NCBI GenBank assembly: GCA_029449235.1 | Contig: JANATG010000011.1 | Span: forward strand, 712,001 to 776,000 | Length of the DNA stretch: 64,000 nt | Source: Linnemannia schmuckeri | Taxonomy: Eukaryota > Mortierellomycota > Mortierellomycetes > Mortierellales > Mortierellaceae | Reading direction: 5' to 3' | Shown: positions 21,696 through 34,335 of the stretch, piece after piece | How positions within the stretch are numbered: the first letter of the stretch is position 1 | Layout: every line of letters starts with the position of its first letter | Program-made: the position numbers and the translations under genes | Notes under the pieces: generated by a model | What the model was told of the DNA's origin: nothing | Database searches by the model: none | The model's input: the letters and a program-made list of their open reading frames with translations, nothing else

Positions 21696-24600
21696 TTAGT
21701 GACGCTCAACAAGGCTCCGGATATTACGGATCAACAACTCGATAAAGGTATTCCTGGACGCATTGTCCCATCCAATCCTTTCTTGGGACTATTGTCATAT
21801 TATTAGCAAAACAATAGCAGCGTCAGTATTTGAGTATCATAATAAGATGCAACAAACAACAATAAATAAAACGAGAGACTGAGAGAGAAAGAGAGAGACT
21901 AGGAGGCAAAGCAAGAAGAAACTTACAAGGTCAAGACCCATGATGTTATCAAGCGTTGACAGAACAATGTTGCTCACATTTCGCTTTAACTCTTGAGCTT
22001 CGGCCAACGTTGGCTTAAAGTTCTTTGAAAGCTGGCTCTGGCTCTGGTTAAAGTCTGCGGCAGTCGGTCCCACAGTCGATCTGAGCGTGGACTGGGCACC
22101 ATTAGCTCCGTTCAACGCACCGCTGCGACCAAACCGGGAGGCTCCCAGTCCAGACTGCGCGCCAGTAGTATCCAGCAGCCCTGGGTATTGACCCAAGTAG
22201 TACTCAAGGTGTCTCCAGAACAACACCAACGCTGTCTCCAGAACATCTAAAAAACAGCAATATGAAATAAAGCAAATGTCAGAATAGGTGAAACCACCAA
22301 CATTAAATTACATCCCCACAAAGCGAAACTTACAGAGTGACGATGTGACCTCATGGGTCGAGGTGAGCAACATCTTTTGCAAGACTTGTACAGCCAACTG
22401 GTCACGCTGGATGGCCACAAGCGAGTCAAGGTAGTCCTCATCCGAAGCTTCCAAAATCTCCTGCTTCTCATCCGGTGTTAAGGATGAAAGTTTGCTGAGC
22501 TTAAGTAGCTGGGTCTGATGCCTCTGAATCCCTCCCTGCAACTCGGTGGTCGTCCGGTTCATCAAACCAACAAGAGTCGCCAACGAAGGCACTGAGCTTG
22601 AGTCATATCCACTGGTGGTTGTCGATACAGTCCATGTAAAAAGTGGTGTGAATGTCGCTGCCGTCGTCGATGCTATTTTGAACAAGTGGTCGCAGAATAG
22701 AAGAATTAGAAACTAATTGTGTAAATGATGTATATGTCCCATCAAAGCATCTGCTCGGTCGCATCGTTTTGATGTACCTGTCCGGTTATTGCTGTCGGTG
22801 CGGATCTGGCAGTAAGACAGGAGGTTTTTACAGATATCGCGCGCAAGACTCTTGGCATCACGCTCGAACAGCGTGGTTCCTTTTCTGGCAGTCAACGAAG
22901 GTGCTTGCATACTAGCCATCACCTTTTCAGAATCAGAGACAGGCTGAAGAGACGCGGACCATTGCTCAGCCGAGAAGTACTTGGGGATCAAAGCCACCAA
23001 CAGACTATGCAAAGGACTAAACACCGATCCAGCAGACTGCACATCATGAAGAGAAAACAAGATAAATCAGTGAAGCAATCTCACAGACATTCGCGCAGTT
23101 GTTCAACAGCAAAACACAACAGAGACCGGTACTTACAGCCGTTCTAGTAGCGATGTGTCCAGCAAGCTGGTTAAAGAACGCTGTGATAGATCGGAGCTCA
23201 CGGAGTGAGTTGATGGTGGTAGGGAAGTCATCGTCTCTGAGAATAGAGGCAATGGTATCCTGATGACTTGTCACAAACAACTCAGCCTATTTGTGATTTT
23301 AAGTAATCGTAACAAAATTAGTAACGTGAGGTATTGCTCAAAAAAAAGTAACACCCTTCAAGGTTTAACTATTAACGACAATATGGATTACCTTGTTGGC
23401 AGCAGTGCGATGATTGCGTCCGAGGTTGGCCAAAATAGCAACGCCGACCTGGAGCATTGGGTAGACAATGTTGTGGTATCGGTTGCCTTCCGTCTGCTCA
23501 AATGGTCCAAAGTCTATATGTCCCAAAAAAAAAGTTCAATCATGTTAGTTAGATTTGATTTATCACAAGAACAACAACAAAACAGGCGATAGACCCGGAA
23601 AACTTACCAGTGGTGTTGAGGTTGGTGCGCATGTCAATGACGGCAGCTGAGGCGGTCAAGACATCGAAATAACCATACTCAAGAAGCTGCTCGGCACCAT
23701 CTCTGCGCTGGGCAATGCGCAAGAACAATGTCAGTCTAGTCTCGCTCACGATCGGCACTCTACTCACACGACCCTTAATGCTCGCCTGCAAATCCAAGTC
23801 CTCTCTTGCCATGATCTCGATAAAGTGCTTCAGGTAGTTGCGCTGGACCAAGTGCACAAGGACCCGGTTGGTGTTGTCCTTCTCAAACAAGCCGTAGAGC
23901 GTGTTCAACAAGGTGAACGCGGCAATCTTGCACACCTGATCGATATCTGAAGCATCTCTGCAGACAACCTCAAACAGACGGTCGCCCGCTTCAGACACGA
24001 GAACTTGGTTGCCTAGCTCCAATGCCTCCCGAACGTCATTGTCTCCTCGACCGTTTTGATGCCCGTCCAAGCGGTAGTGCTCCGCAGATTTCATGCTACG
24101 ATGAGCATCGCCCTCCGAACGAGTGTACTGGAAGTAGTTGACCAGAGTCGAGTACAAGTTGCAGCGAGACTGAGAGGAGCCTGGCTTAAGGATGCAGGCA
24201 ATAATGTTTCGTGCCACGCGGTGGAGACGCTCGGCAGGAAGGCGCGCGTCGATCTCGCGGGGGTCGGCTGAGGTCGCCTGGAAGATACACTGGCGGAAGT
24301 GATCAGTGCGAAGGCGCTGAAGAATGCAAAGGGCGGCCTTGCTGAGTATAGTCGCAACATCGGCAGAGCAGTCTCCCTGAAGCTTGTACAGAATGGCCTC
24401 TAGGACGTCGTAGAGCATACCCTCACGCTGCTCAACCTTCAAGAAGTCAAAGCCGGGACCCAAACTGATTTCAATCAATTCGCGCCATGCCTCAAAGGCG
24501 ATCCTCCGTCCAGCCTCCAGCTCCCTAATGTGGTTCCTGGCTAAGCAGTTATCCAGAATACTCCACATTTCAGCGTGAACCGCAGTCCGGTGCAAGGAGC

Positions 24601-27600
24601 TCGAGATCACATTGTCCTTTTCCAGGTGGGACTTGCGGATCCATAAAAGCGAGCAAATCTTGCGAATGTTGATGACATCGACACCATGCTCATTCGGCTC
24701 AACGCACGCATCAACGGTGATATCTGCAAAGTAATGGCGTTCCAACTCCTGAACCTTGACGTCGTCGTCCCAAGTAAAATCGAGAGAGTCCAAGAGCTCC
24801 AAAACCTTCATGCGGGGCTGCGTCAAGTGGCCGTTCTGAGTCTTTGTCAGCGAGTACATAAAGTCATCGTCGTGGGCGGAGCGTCCGTTGTCGGTACTGC
24901 TAAAGAGAAGAGAGAGAAGCCTGATGGCCTCGCGGCGTTGGTTGGTATCGCAGGCGACACGGAGCTCCAAGGCTGAAGTCCGCATGACCCATGATCGCTG
25001 GTAGAGTTGAGAGACCAAGTTGACAAAGTTGGCCCTAAAGCGTGAGTTGTCCATCCTGGTGAAAGTGCCATCATCTCCTTCCAGACCACCGCCAAAGCGG
25101 AAAGGAAGTGCGCGCAAGTGTCGGTAGAAGAACGCCTCTTGCGTCCGGAGATAGCGCATGGTAGGCGCCGTAGTTTCGGCCTCAGAGCAAAGTCGGTAGA
25201 TGAGCTCCTGACACTTCTCGGCGAGCTGAGGGTGGGTGATGTATAATGAAACGGTCTCGGGCGCGTTGTAGTCGACATCCTGACCGTCCATGCCTCGCCT
25301 CAACAAGTCTAAGATGACGTGCAGGACGGTGACAGAGGTGGGGTTGGAGAGGGCATCCTTGTTCTCGGAGGTGATGATCCTGGACTCCGTAGGGTAGCCG
25401 AGCAAAAAGTGGGCAATTGAGGGCGGGCTGCGAGACTCGTCAAGGTTATCCAACAAAAGTCGCATGATTTGGAGACGGATCTTGGAGCCGGTGAAGCTAG
25501 GACCTCCCAAGACAGCGCGCCTCTGGGCAAGAGTAAACGAAGAGTCTGCTCCATCAACTGACATGGAGCTATCTGCCGATGCCGATCCTGCATCAGTCGA
25601 CTGCTCTTCGTCCTCGGCCTCCAACTTGTTAACAAATCCGAACAGGATCTGGTTGGACTGTGGAGAGTTCTCCAGCAGACGCACAAGTCGGTTTGTGACG
25701 ATACCACGGTGGCCGCCCACTCCACTGCTGGTGAAGAGATGTGAAGCTGACAGGCGGTCCAGGATCTCGATCGAGAGTGAGCAGATCTCGTTGCTCACAT
25801 CGCAGTTGATGTAGCAGGCAATGTCCACGATGGTCGAGTTGCTGTAGGCCAGATGCTGTTCCAGTGGAACCAGTGATGACAACAATGAGTTCCTTGTAGT
25901 CGACGTCGTCAGCAACACTGGGACAATGTATTCCACGAACACGCCCTGAAGCTGCATGGTCTTACTGACAATCCTGAAACTTCGGGCGATCGAAGACTTG
26001 AGGTAAGGCGTCGTCTGGTCCTCCTTATTAAGAACATCAACACCAGTCGAGATGATCCGGAAGAGCTCCTGCAAGACATCCCCTCCGGCCAGCAAGCGCG
26101 TCAGAATCTCAAAGGCGGGGTGAAGGGAAGCACGGAGAGCGTTGTTCCTTTGCGCCTCAATTGCTGTGTGATCCTGCTGTGCGTTGGGTAAATCGCCGAG
26201 AATAAACGATCCGATGTCGAAAGAGAGCAAACACCGCTCCATAAAGTCCAGGCAAGAATCGACCACCTTCCACTTCTCGTTAGCGACACGGTACGAGCGA
26301 TTAAGGGCTTTGACGAAAATCTTGTCGAGGATGAACCGCGCGTAGGGGATGACACCAGGCTGGCGGTAAGTGGATCCAAGATTGTCGGGAATAGTAGGGG
26401 AGCCGCCTGAGAGAAGATCCTCGGGATTCAAAGGCACCTGAACAAGGCTGCTGAGTAACCGCGTGAAGGCGATGGTCTCTGGGAAGGTCTCGTTGCTCGT
26501 CTCGATCTTGTCAATGTCAAATCCGATGCCAAAATCCATGTGCTCGTTCTCCTGGCGGGTAGCAGCGGCAGCTGGGACGGCAGCCTTGTCGCCGACAGCA
26601 GCCTTTGGCTCTGGAAGGGCGGTGCTGTATGATTTGGGCAAGATCTTGGTTTGCTCGAGGTACTCCCAGACAAGGTTGGCGTTCTCAGTTCCAGTAGTAG
26701 AAGGCGCAGCGAAAGCAGCAATGCTGTCCAGAATGCACGCCTTAAGGTCAACAGGGATCGGACAAATGAAGAACAGGAAAAGAGAGTGGATAACCTGCGA
26801 CTGCTTAGAGTCATTCATAGCAGCGCGAGCCACGGGCGAGTATTGGCCCACGGTGCATAGCAGGTTCAGGAACGACTTCAGGAGCGCCTCCTCATCTGGA
26901 CGAATCTTTTCGATCTTTCTTCCCGAGGCCACCTCGCCATTCAATTCCTTAGTGTAGAAATCGATGGCCTCGAACAGTTTTCCCCATGAGCAGAGAGTGT
27001 TAGGGGTCGCAGAGCTTTGAGTTCCATATCGACCGCCGTTGCTCTTCAGGAAATCGTATGCATACTGGGCGCACTGGGGTCCGGTGGCGAGCGATCCCAA
27101 CATGTCAAAGAAGGACCGTGCCGTGTTCTTGCAGTCCACGCCCCACTTGAGGAATCGGTACAGCCGGTCGTCGTTGTTGGGCCAGAATCGAAGTCCTGCT
27201 TCAGGGCGATCCTTGTAGATGAGTGCGATGACGGTGAAAAGAGCCTCAAGGTCGTTCCTGGGAGCTGCGGTGATGGCTGTTGACTGTGATTGCCGGAGCG
27301 ATGACTGGTGGGCTGCATTGTCTTCCTCCCTGTGCTTGATCTTCCTGAGTAGGGGCTGCATGGTGATGATAAAGTCGCGGACCGTAAACTCCAGGAGGGC
27401 CAGTACACCATCCTGCATGGAGGCGTCGAAGCGAACCACCACTGGCTTTCCTACTGTTGTGTCGAATCCGTCCGTGTTCTGATCAACGATGCCCAACAAT
27501 GCGTTCGACATCACAAAGGGGACCTCAAATGGCTTTCCAGTGACCACGACCTGCGACTTGAATCCGAGAACGTAGTTGGCGATAAACTGGAAGGTGCTCA

Positions 27601-28770
27601 TTTCGATTGCTCTCTCGGCGACAGCCTGAAGGTCATCCTCTGTAAGTCCTATTCCACTGTTGCTGTGGCTCGAGATGTTTCCGACGCAAAGGCTGAGCTG
27701 GAAGAGAATGGTTGCCTGGATCGCGGGGACAGCCCAGTTGGTTGATGTGATGAACTGGGCGTACTCGGTGACAAAAGTATTCTTGGTCATGTAATCGGGG
27801 AACGCTTCCTCGGCCTTCCCACGGATCCGCATATGTTCCGCCGAAACTTCGAATGCGGCTATGACGGTGGTGGCGAGGTAGATGGTGATGGGATCAGAGA
27901 GGTTCATTGCCTTCAGGGCAGTGATGGTTGCCTTGAGGACGGTGTTGGGGAGTTCGTGGTAGAAGGCGATCGCAAAGAGAATCCTGGCAAGAAGAGCACG
28001 CTCCTGTTGAATATAGTCAAGTCGGTCCTCATTAATCGCCATACCAAGCTGCGCCACCAAGTTGGACGTCTCTGTCATGTCGTTCTTGAGCGATTTCGAC
28101 TTTTTGTCGAGAGTCTCCAGTGCGATGAGAGCTTTGTTGGCGAGATTGCCACTGGCTGCTGCCAAGAGCTCGTTCCTGAGGGGTACTATTGCTTTGCTGA
28201 ACTCTGTGGGCGTATCGATTGTGCCGGCGGTGTCCAGGATGGCGTAGATAACATAGAGAAGAGCAATCCTTTCGCGATGAAACAAGATGATCGACGTGTC
28301 TACTGGAGTCCTGTCATATCGAGTGTGATGCTCAATTCCGTGCTGAAAGAGCGATGCGGCCGCGTATTCATCCATTTCCAGCTGATCCGACAAAATAATG
28401 GCGCCTGCAATGAATTGCTCGTTCACCGAGCGTTCCTTGCCTCCAATCACAGGAGTTCCTACAACAATAGACAAGAAAAATATGGTGGCGTCTCATAATG
28501 TTAGTATCGTTGTGATCCATAGGACTGATCGCCACGATACTGAGTATAAGATAAAATGAAAATGCGACGAAGACAAAAATGCATACCGAGCTTCAACTGT
28601 GCTCTATGTGCAGCGTTGGGTGCTTTAGAGTCCAAGAGGGCGAGGATCGACGACTTGTTGGCCTCCAGGTGGTTCAGAACAGTGTAAACATAGTCGTGTG
28701 AATCCGATCGCAACGCGCTCTGGACGTTCCTGGCAAGCTCCTCAAAGACCGGTGTCCACTGCGGTTCCAT
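21696..28770 (-). CDS. NUP192: Inner-ring nucleoporin Nup192/Nup205
   Basis: Eight exons (28770-28587, 28458-23608, 23513-23392, 23286-23137, 23036-22778, 22672-22334, 22246-21927, 21788-21696) give 2105 residues, close to metazoan Nup205 (about 2000) and longer than yeast Nup192 (about 1680). The protein is a giant alpha-solenoid of the nuclear pore inner ring and binds Nic96/Nup93. Recognisable features are the N-terminal DEYAAASLFQHGIEHHTRYDR and ERIALLYVIYAILDTA, the run of leucine-rich helices, and a central Ser/Asp-rich loop. The last exon is only 93 nt and ends FIELLIRNIRSLVERH, which fits the helical C-terminus of the family; without it the protein would end in a low-complexity read-through. 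Exons 1 and 2 are split in a Gly codon (KLG-TPVIGG). No membrane segment is expected. Confidence 0.9.
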
Positions 28771-29334
28771 GGTCGATCTGGAAGAGTTGGTCTTGGCGAG
28801 GAATTAAGTGAATGGGTGTCAGTCCTGGGTGGGTTTCAACGCGTTGTTGTTTACTGACGAATCCTTCCTTTGGCTTTTTTTGGTTGTTGATTGTTGTGAT
28901 GGAGAGGATCAACTAGCGCACAGAAGGGTTCGCGAATCTGTTCTTGACGTTGATTTCCTTGAGGAGTTAAGGACGGAAGGCGGGCGAGGAAGGGATGTGG
29001 AGTATGAAGGCGGAACGAGAGGATGGATGAGATGAAAGGGAGGAAAGAGAAGAGAAAAGGCGTGAAGGTGATGGAAGGGAAGAGAGGGTAACTCAGGTAG
29101 GGTTGAATCAGTCCCTCAAAAAAAAAGGTGCGCTTTCGTGTTTGTGTCTCCGTGTCGTTGTGGCTCGTCAAATTTAAGGGGTATGTGACTTTCAAACGCG
29201 ACCCTTGCTCCTTGCACCGACCATGACCGCGTGGCGCTCCTTTTGCTGGACTTTATTCTCACACCGCCAACTCATCCACCTTCACACCTCTACACCCACA
29301 ATCTCATTCGCGCCTCGCAACAAACAACCTGAAT
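28771..29334. other. Divergent promoter between NUP192 and the RBBP9-like gene
   Basis: 564 bases between two divergent start codons. It is purine-rich on the plus strand in the middle (GGAAAGAGAAGAG), so the minus-strand gene has a pyrimidine leader. No obvious TATA box and no gene seen. Confidence 0.65.
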
Positions 29335-30125
29335 ATGTCCCGCATAATCCTAATCCCAGGCAACGGAAACGACGATGTTGAATCCTCAATGTGGTACCCA
29401 TCCGTCATCGGCGACCTCACGGACGCCAAACATCCTGTCACCCAACACCTCCTCTTCCCCGGCGGCAACTTTCTCCAAACCTTCCCAGACCCTTACGACG
29501 CCCACGAAGAGATCTGGATCAAATATATGGAGGATGAAATTGAGATTGGAGAGCAGGATGTGGTGATTGGGCATTCGAGTGGTGCTGCAGCCATTTTGAG
29601 ATATGTTGAGACTAGGAAAGTTAGGGGTGTTGTCCTTGTCAGCGCTTATCATTCTGATCTTGATGACCCCTCCGAGGTAAGATTGACAAGAAATGTGAAA
29701 GGGAGGGCACGAATCATTTAACATTCACAAGTTCAATTGACTTATTGATTCAAACCTTCATAAGCGCGAAGCTGGATACTTCAACCGTCCTTGGAACTGG
29801 GACGCCATCTCCAGGAACGTCGAATGGATCACCCAATTCTGTAAGTATCTTCTCTATCTTTCTCTCTCTCTTCCACTCTCTCTTCCTTGTGTTGAGCCCA
29901 ATGCACACCCATGTGCACATGGTTCGTACTAATCCCAAAACTGCATAAAAAAAACACATTGCAGCTAGCCCAAGCGACCACTTGGTGCCAATTGACGAGC
30001 AACGCTTTGTCGCCAGCAAGATTGTCGGGATCGACTATATCGAACTCCCCAACCGTGGACATTTCACCCGCGATCACGCGTTCCCGGAGCTGGTTACCAA
30101 TGTCATCCAGAAGATGTCTTCCTAA
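29335..30125 (+). CDS. RBBP9/YdeN-family serine hydrolase
   Basis: Three exons (29335-29676, 29765-29840, 29965-30125) give 192 residues, close to human RBBP9 (186). The small alpha/beta hydrolase begins with RIILIPGNGND (strand 1 and oxyanion loop), has the nucleophile elbow GHSSGA with Ser81, and near the end the acid-region SPSDHLVP and the base NRGHFTRDH. All three catalytic parts are present, so it should be active as a serine hydrolase or peptidase; the natural substrate of the family is poorly known. PWNWDAISRN is also typical of the family. It is probably cytosolic, as no signal is seen. It converges with the YIPF6-like gene, 232 bases apart. Confidence 0.88.
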
Positions 30126-30357
30126 TCGTTGTAAAAAAATCAGCTCATTGCAAATAAAGAAAATGTCAAAAGATATCCTTTTTCGTGAACATTGCCTGTA
30201 AGCGACAATGACGACGACTGAATGAAGGAAAAATGAGACGTATTTTGCTTTATTTGTATCTGAGCGCATATGTTTTCTTTAGCCATAGTCCTGCAACGAA
30301 TCGAAAAATATGAAAGAAAAAAGCAAGAAAGGAAGAGATCATGAAAGAGTCCCCTTC

Positions 30358-31799
30358 TTATGAGATGAGAATCATCCAGGCAATGACAAAATAGAACAAG
30401 AATAATGGGTAAACTCCAAGCGCACGACGGTTGGCCAGGTTAGAATCCGAGAGGAAGCCCAGTGAAGCCCAAGATGCCCAAGCAAAGGCGATTCCGGAAA
30501 GAGGCAGACGGATATAGATGTTGGAGAGGAAGATTGAGACGACACTGACGAGAACCAGTGGGAACAGACAGTATCCAATCACGCACACACTCTGGAAGAA
30601 CGATCTATAATATGTCGACGAGGACAGACATGGCAAGATGTTAGTGTTGACAACATGAGTAAACTAGGAGGTCCTGTCATCCAGAGTGATAACCAATATT
30701 CAATTGGGTCCTGTAAAAACAAACGTACACTCTTCCTCCGAGAAGCTTGGCATTCACAGTGACCACTGCGGATCCCAACCAGACAATGATGAAGATCCAG
30801 GTGAAGACGGTGATCTTTTGATCCGGCTGAGCTCTCATACTCAAGACACTATTAAAGTAATCGGTACAAAAGTAAATTGCCATTAGTTTCCAAGCCTTGT
30901 TTCAAACCGATCCTTCGAAACGTCCTGCAGCCAGATGGAGCTATAGCACAAGCAAAGTGTTTGTTCCTGAAAACGTACATGGACAAGGTCAAGCACATCA
31001 AGAGAGGTCCCCAAAGATCCCCTATTAAGAGAGCGAAACAATATCCCGATTGATAGTCCAAATGGTTAGTCTTCCTTTTCTAAGCTTTTCGTTCCATGAT
31101 GCCTAATAAGCTTAGTTCAACGGGACGCCCGCCAATCTGCACATACAATCCTTGAGAATATCCTTGCGTCCTTTGGGATATAGCACCTGCTGCAGTTTTG
31201 CTCCAACATTGCGGAGATCACGAAGCTATTGATATCCATTAAAAGAGAAGCAAAAAAACAATGGTTAGAAAAAGATCACTTGTTGTTGAAAAAAGCGCCA
31301 AGAGCTGAAAAGATAAAACATGTCGCGTGTCAAGCCCTGAGTGGCTGTTGGCTCCATGGCTGCCGTCAGGAATGAAAAACACTCATTCAGATGCGTGGCA
31401 GCAGCTGTTGCAATGCCTACTCAGACTTACAAGAGTCTCGGAGACGGGTTCGTCCAGGGTATCAATAGCACTTCCAATGCCGCTGGCCTGGCCAACGCCA
31501 AGCCCAACACCGCCTCCAATGTTGCCCGTGGGTGCACTGTTACTGCCACTGCCATGACTGCTGGAGGAGGAGCCGATGTTTCCAGTGACCTTGGGGAGGG
31601 GACTCTTGGTGGGGCTGAGGGGCTTTTGTCCTGGGAGGGGCACATCGTCGGGTTCGATGGAGGGCGAGTTCATGCGGTGGGGGATGTTGGTCTCGAAGGG
31701 GTTGTCATAAGTGTCAGAGTAAGACGTTGCTTCGACGTAGCTTGGCGCTGCTGGCGACAAGAAGTCATCTGGTTCGACAGAGTTGTGTTGGTGGTTCAT
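30358..31799 (-). CDS. Yip1-domain membrane protein, YIPF6/Yip4-like
   Basis: Five exons (31799-31431, 31225-31147, 31021-30979, 30848-30729, 30604-30358) give 285 residues. After a disordered N-terminal half rich in Pro, Ser and Gly comes the conserved sequence LRDLRNVGAKLQQVLYPKGRKDILKDWDLWGPLLMCLTL, which the splice model restores across three junctions. Next are SKLLGG-type (NAKLLGGRVSFFQSVCVIGYCLFPL) and, at the end, NRRALGVYPLFLFYFVIAWMIL. These are the signature blocks of YIPF6. Five membrane helices are expected, with the N-terminus in the cytosol. YIPF proteins sit in Golgi/ER membranes and bind Rab/Ypt GTPases and each other in vesicle traffic. The 43-nt exon 3 carries WDLWGPL and is easily missed. 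Confidence 0.9.
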
Positions 31800-32230
31800 C
31801 CTGACAGGGGAGTAATATGTCGTTTTCTTGTACTGCTAGGATTGTTTTCGTGTTCCTTATGTTCTTGTCAGACGTGATGCTGTTTGTTGGTCCAAAAAGG
31901 TCGATCGGGGATGAGAAGCGAGTGAAGAAAGAGAGTTACAGTCTTGACACAAAGGGTCAAGGGAACAGAGTTTGGAATTTTGACGTGCAGGCCAAAGGCT
32001 CATTCATTTTGTGGTTAAAAATGGATTTAAAGCAATGAATCGTCACCGAAAAGAAGCGAATCGCCTCCTGAACACGAGAAAGATGAGGGCGAAAGTTGAG
32101 CCACGTTCGAATGGATGAAAATGCTTGTAGTTTATTTGTCTATCCAACAGACAATAGCGAAGAATGAATTCGCAACGTCCCCTGGATATTGTCGTCCTCC
32201 CTTCGTATCCAACTCGTGTGAAGTAATAAT
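31800..32230. other. Spacer between the YIPF6-like and elongase genes
   Basis: It holds the promoter of the YIPF6-like gene and the 3' UTR of the elongase. Nothing coding is recognised. Confidence 0.65.
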
Positions 32231-33230
32231 TTACTGCAACTTCTTGGACTTCTCCTTGGCAGCATCGGCCTTGGCCTGCTTGGCCAACTTGGCGTTCTTT
32301 CTGTAAAAGTTGTAGAAGAGGCCGAGCATGGTCCACATGTAGAACCAGAGGAGAGCAGTAATAAAGAAGGGGTATCCGGGACGACCCAAGACCTTCATTG
32401 CGTACATGTCCCACGATGACTGGATAGACATCATGCAGAACTGAGTCATCTGCGAGCGGGTAATGTAGAACTTGATGAACGACACCTGCTTGAATCCCAA
32501 AGCAGACAAGAAGTAGTATCCGTACATTATAACGTGGATGAACGAGTTCAAGGCAGCCGAGAAGTAGGCTAATTGATTGCCCATTCGAAAGCATGTTGTG
32601 GTCAGTTTTTTGGCTCAAGAAAAAAAAAAGCGATTGAACAATGAAACATACTAAGAGAAAGAGAAAGGGAAATAACATACCTTCACCGTTGGGGGCGACA
32701 AAAGTGACCAACCACCAGATGGCGAAGATCGAGGAGTGGTGGTAGACGTGCAAGAAGGAGATCTGACGGTTGTTCTTCTTGAGGACCATGATCATGGTGT
32801 CAACGAACTCCATGATCTTGGAAAAGTAAAAGAGCCAGATCATCTTGGCCATCTATTCTCACGTTCACAAGGTTAAGGGAGTAACAGAAAGATATGTGGT
32901 CAGCATAAAAGAAGCAGGACGATAGCATGAAGGCCTGTGTTTGCGCATGCGATATAGTTTGCTGAGGTAAACCCGTGAAAGTTCCCCACTCGCTGGTTGA
33001 GATTCAACCTGCTCTTGGCTCACTGGCCTTAGCATGCATAAAAGATTGGTCGTGCCATATCGCATAGTTGTTCCTTTTCTCGCCTCTTTTCTTCGCATGC
33101 CCAATGGCATGCGCAGGTAGCAATGGGACGGGAACACGAAAAACTATTTTCCCCCTTGTGAAATCCCCACACTCAACTCCAACTCCCTCACTTCTGCACA
33201 AGCGCGTGCAATCTTCATTCCACGGTCAAA

Positions 33231-33267
<37 letters not shown>

Positions 33268-34335
33268 GTTGGATCAATTGGATTGGTCAATCGACCAAAA
33301 CAACCATGTCGCCGTTATCTTCACTCAAGTCCAAAAAACAAAATAACAACAAATATTCGAACGCGAGAGTTCAGAAAAAAGTATGTCGCCGAGAAAAAAG
33401 TTGATGCTTCTGCAGGGGGCCGTTGAACCATGATTCCTGCTGCTCCTGAGAATCGAATTGTCTGTTGAAAAAATCGAGAGCGATTCCTTTGGTCAACCCT
33501 TGCAATAAAAAACAAAGTATTTTTCGGTGCGAGTGGCAGTTGACTATGTCCATAGAGACAAAGCTGATCTGGGGGAAAGTGGTCCTGTTCCTGAGTCCCG
33601 CTGTCCGTGTAATCGTATCTTTTCTCAATTTCAATCAATTCAACATCAGCTTCAGTCTTCTTTCCTTCCTGCACCCCAATAAAACGCAAGAACAAACACA
33701 AATAGAACGGGACTCTTCTATCGAGCCGCTACCGAATGGAAGAATGCGATAGGAAACACGTCCAGAAAAAAAAAAAAAAAAAAAAAAAAACGGGCGGGTG
33801 TGGGAAGTAAACCGTAAAAAGGCAAGAAAAAGATATCATCAACCAAAGTAAATCAGCAATAAAGTAATTCATCTTGCAGACAACTTACAGGGAAACCGGT
33901 GGAGGTATGATCAGCCAAGTTCTCAAAGAGACCGTACTTAGCCTGGTAGGCCTCATAGAGGATACCGACACACATGTAGGCGCTGATGGAGACCAGGCAA
34001 AAGTTGTGGAAGAGCGAGAAGGTCTTGACCTCGAACCGGTTAAAGTTCTTCATGATCTGCATACCGAAAAAGACGGCGGCGAGATAGGCAATGACGATCA
34101 AGAGGACGTGGAAAGGGTTCATCAGGGGCAACTTAGCAGCGAGAGGGGACTCGACAGCGGTCAAAAAGGCGCGGTAGTGGTGAACGAGCGCGGGGACGAA
34201 CTTCTCCATCTGGGCGGTCAGGGCATCCTCAAGGGGGTCGACATAGGGGGCAGCACGGACACCGAAAGCGGTGGCAAAATCAATAAACAGATCTTGAGGC
34301 AGCTTGTTGGGGATGAATTGCGAAATCGACTCCAT
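32231..34335 (-). CDS. GLELO: C18 polyunsaturated fatty acid elongase (GLELO type)
   Basis: Three exons (34335-33889, 32852-32681, 32568-32231) give 318 residues. The ELO family catalyses the condensing step (3-ketoacyl-CoA synthase) of fatty acid elongation in the ER. The catalytic histidine box is H184-V-Y-H187-H188; KNNRQISF before it and MYGYYFLSALG after it are further ELO hallmarks. Length, N-terminus (MESISQFIPNKLPQDLF) and C-terminus (AKADAAKEKSKKLQ) match my recollection of the M. alpina gamma-linolenic acid elongase almost residue for residue. That enzyme makes dihomo-gamma-linolenic acid from gamma-linolenic acid on the way to arachidonic acid. Several membrane helices and a lysine-rich tail fit ER residence. 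Intron 1 is unusually long (1036 bases) and holds an AAT microsatellite and an A run. Confidence 0.95.
33229..33263 (+). repeat. (AAT)n microsatellite in elongase intron 1
   Basis: About eleven tandem ATA/AAT units within the 1036-base first intron of the elongase gene. A 25-A run follows at 33766-33790 in the same intron. Confidence 0.9.

Noticed and set aside
21619..21745. Plus-strand small open frame (starting MSTLFDPSTTPTPN)
   Set aside because: It overlaps antisense the well-supported last exon of NUP192 and has no domain, so it is taken as a shadow.
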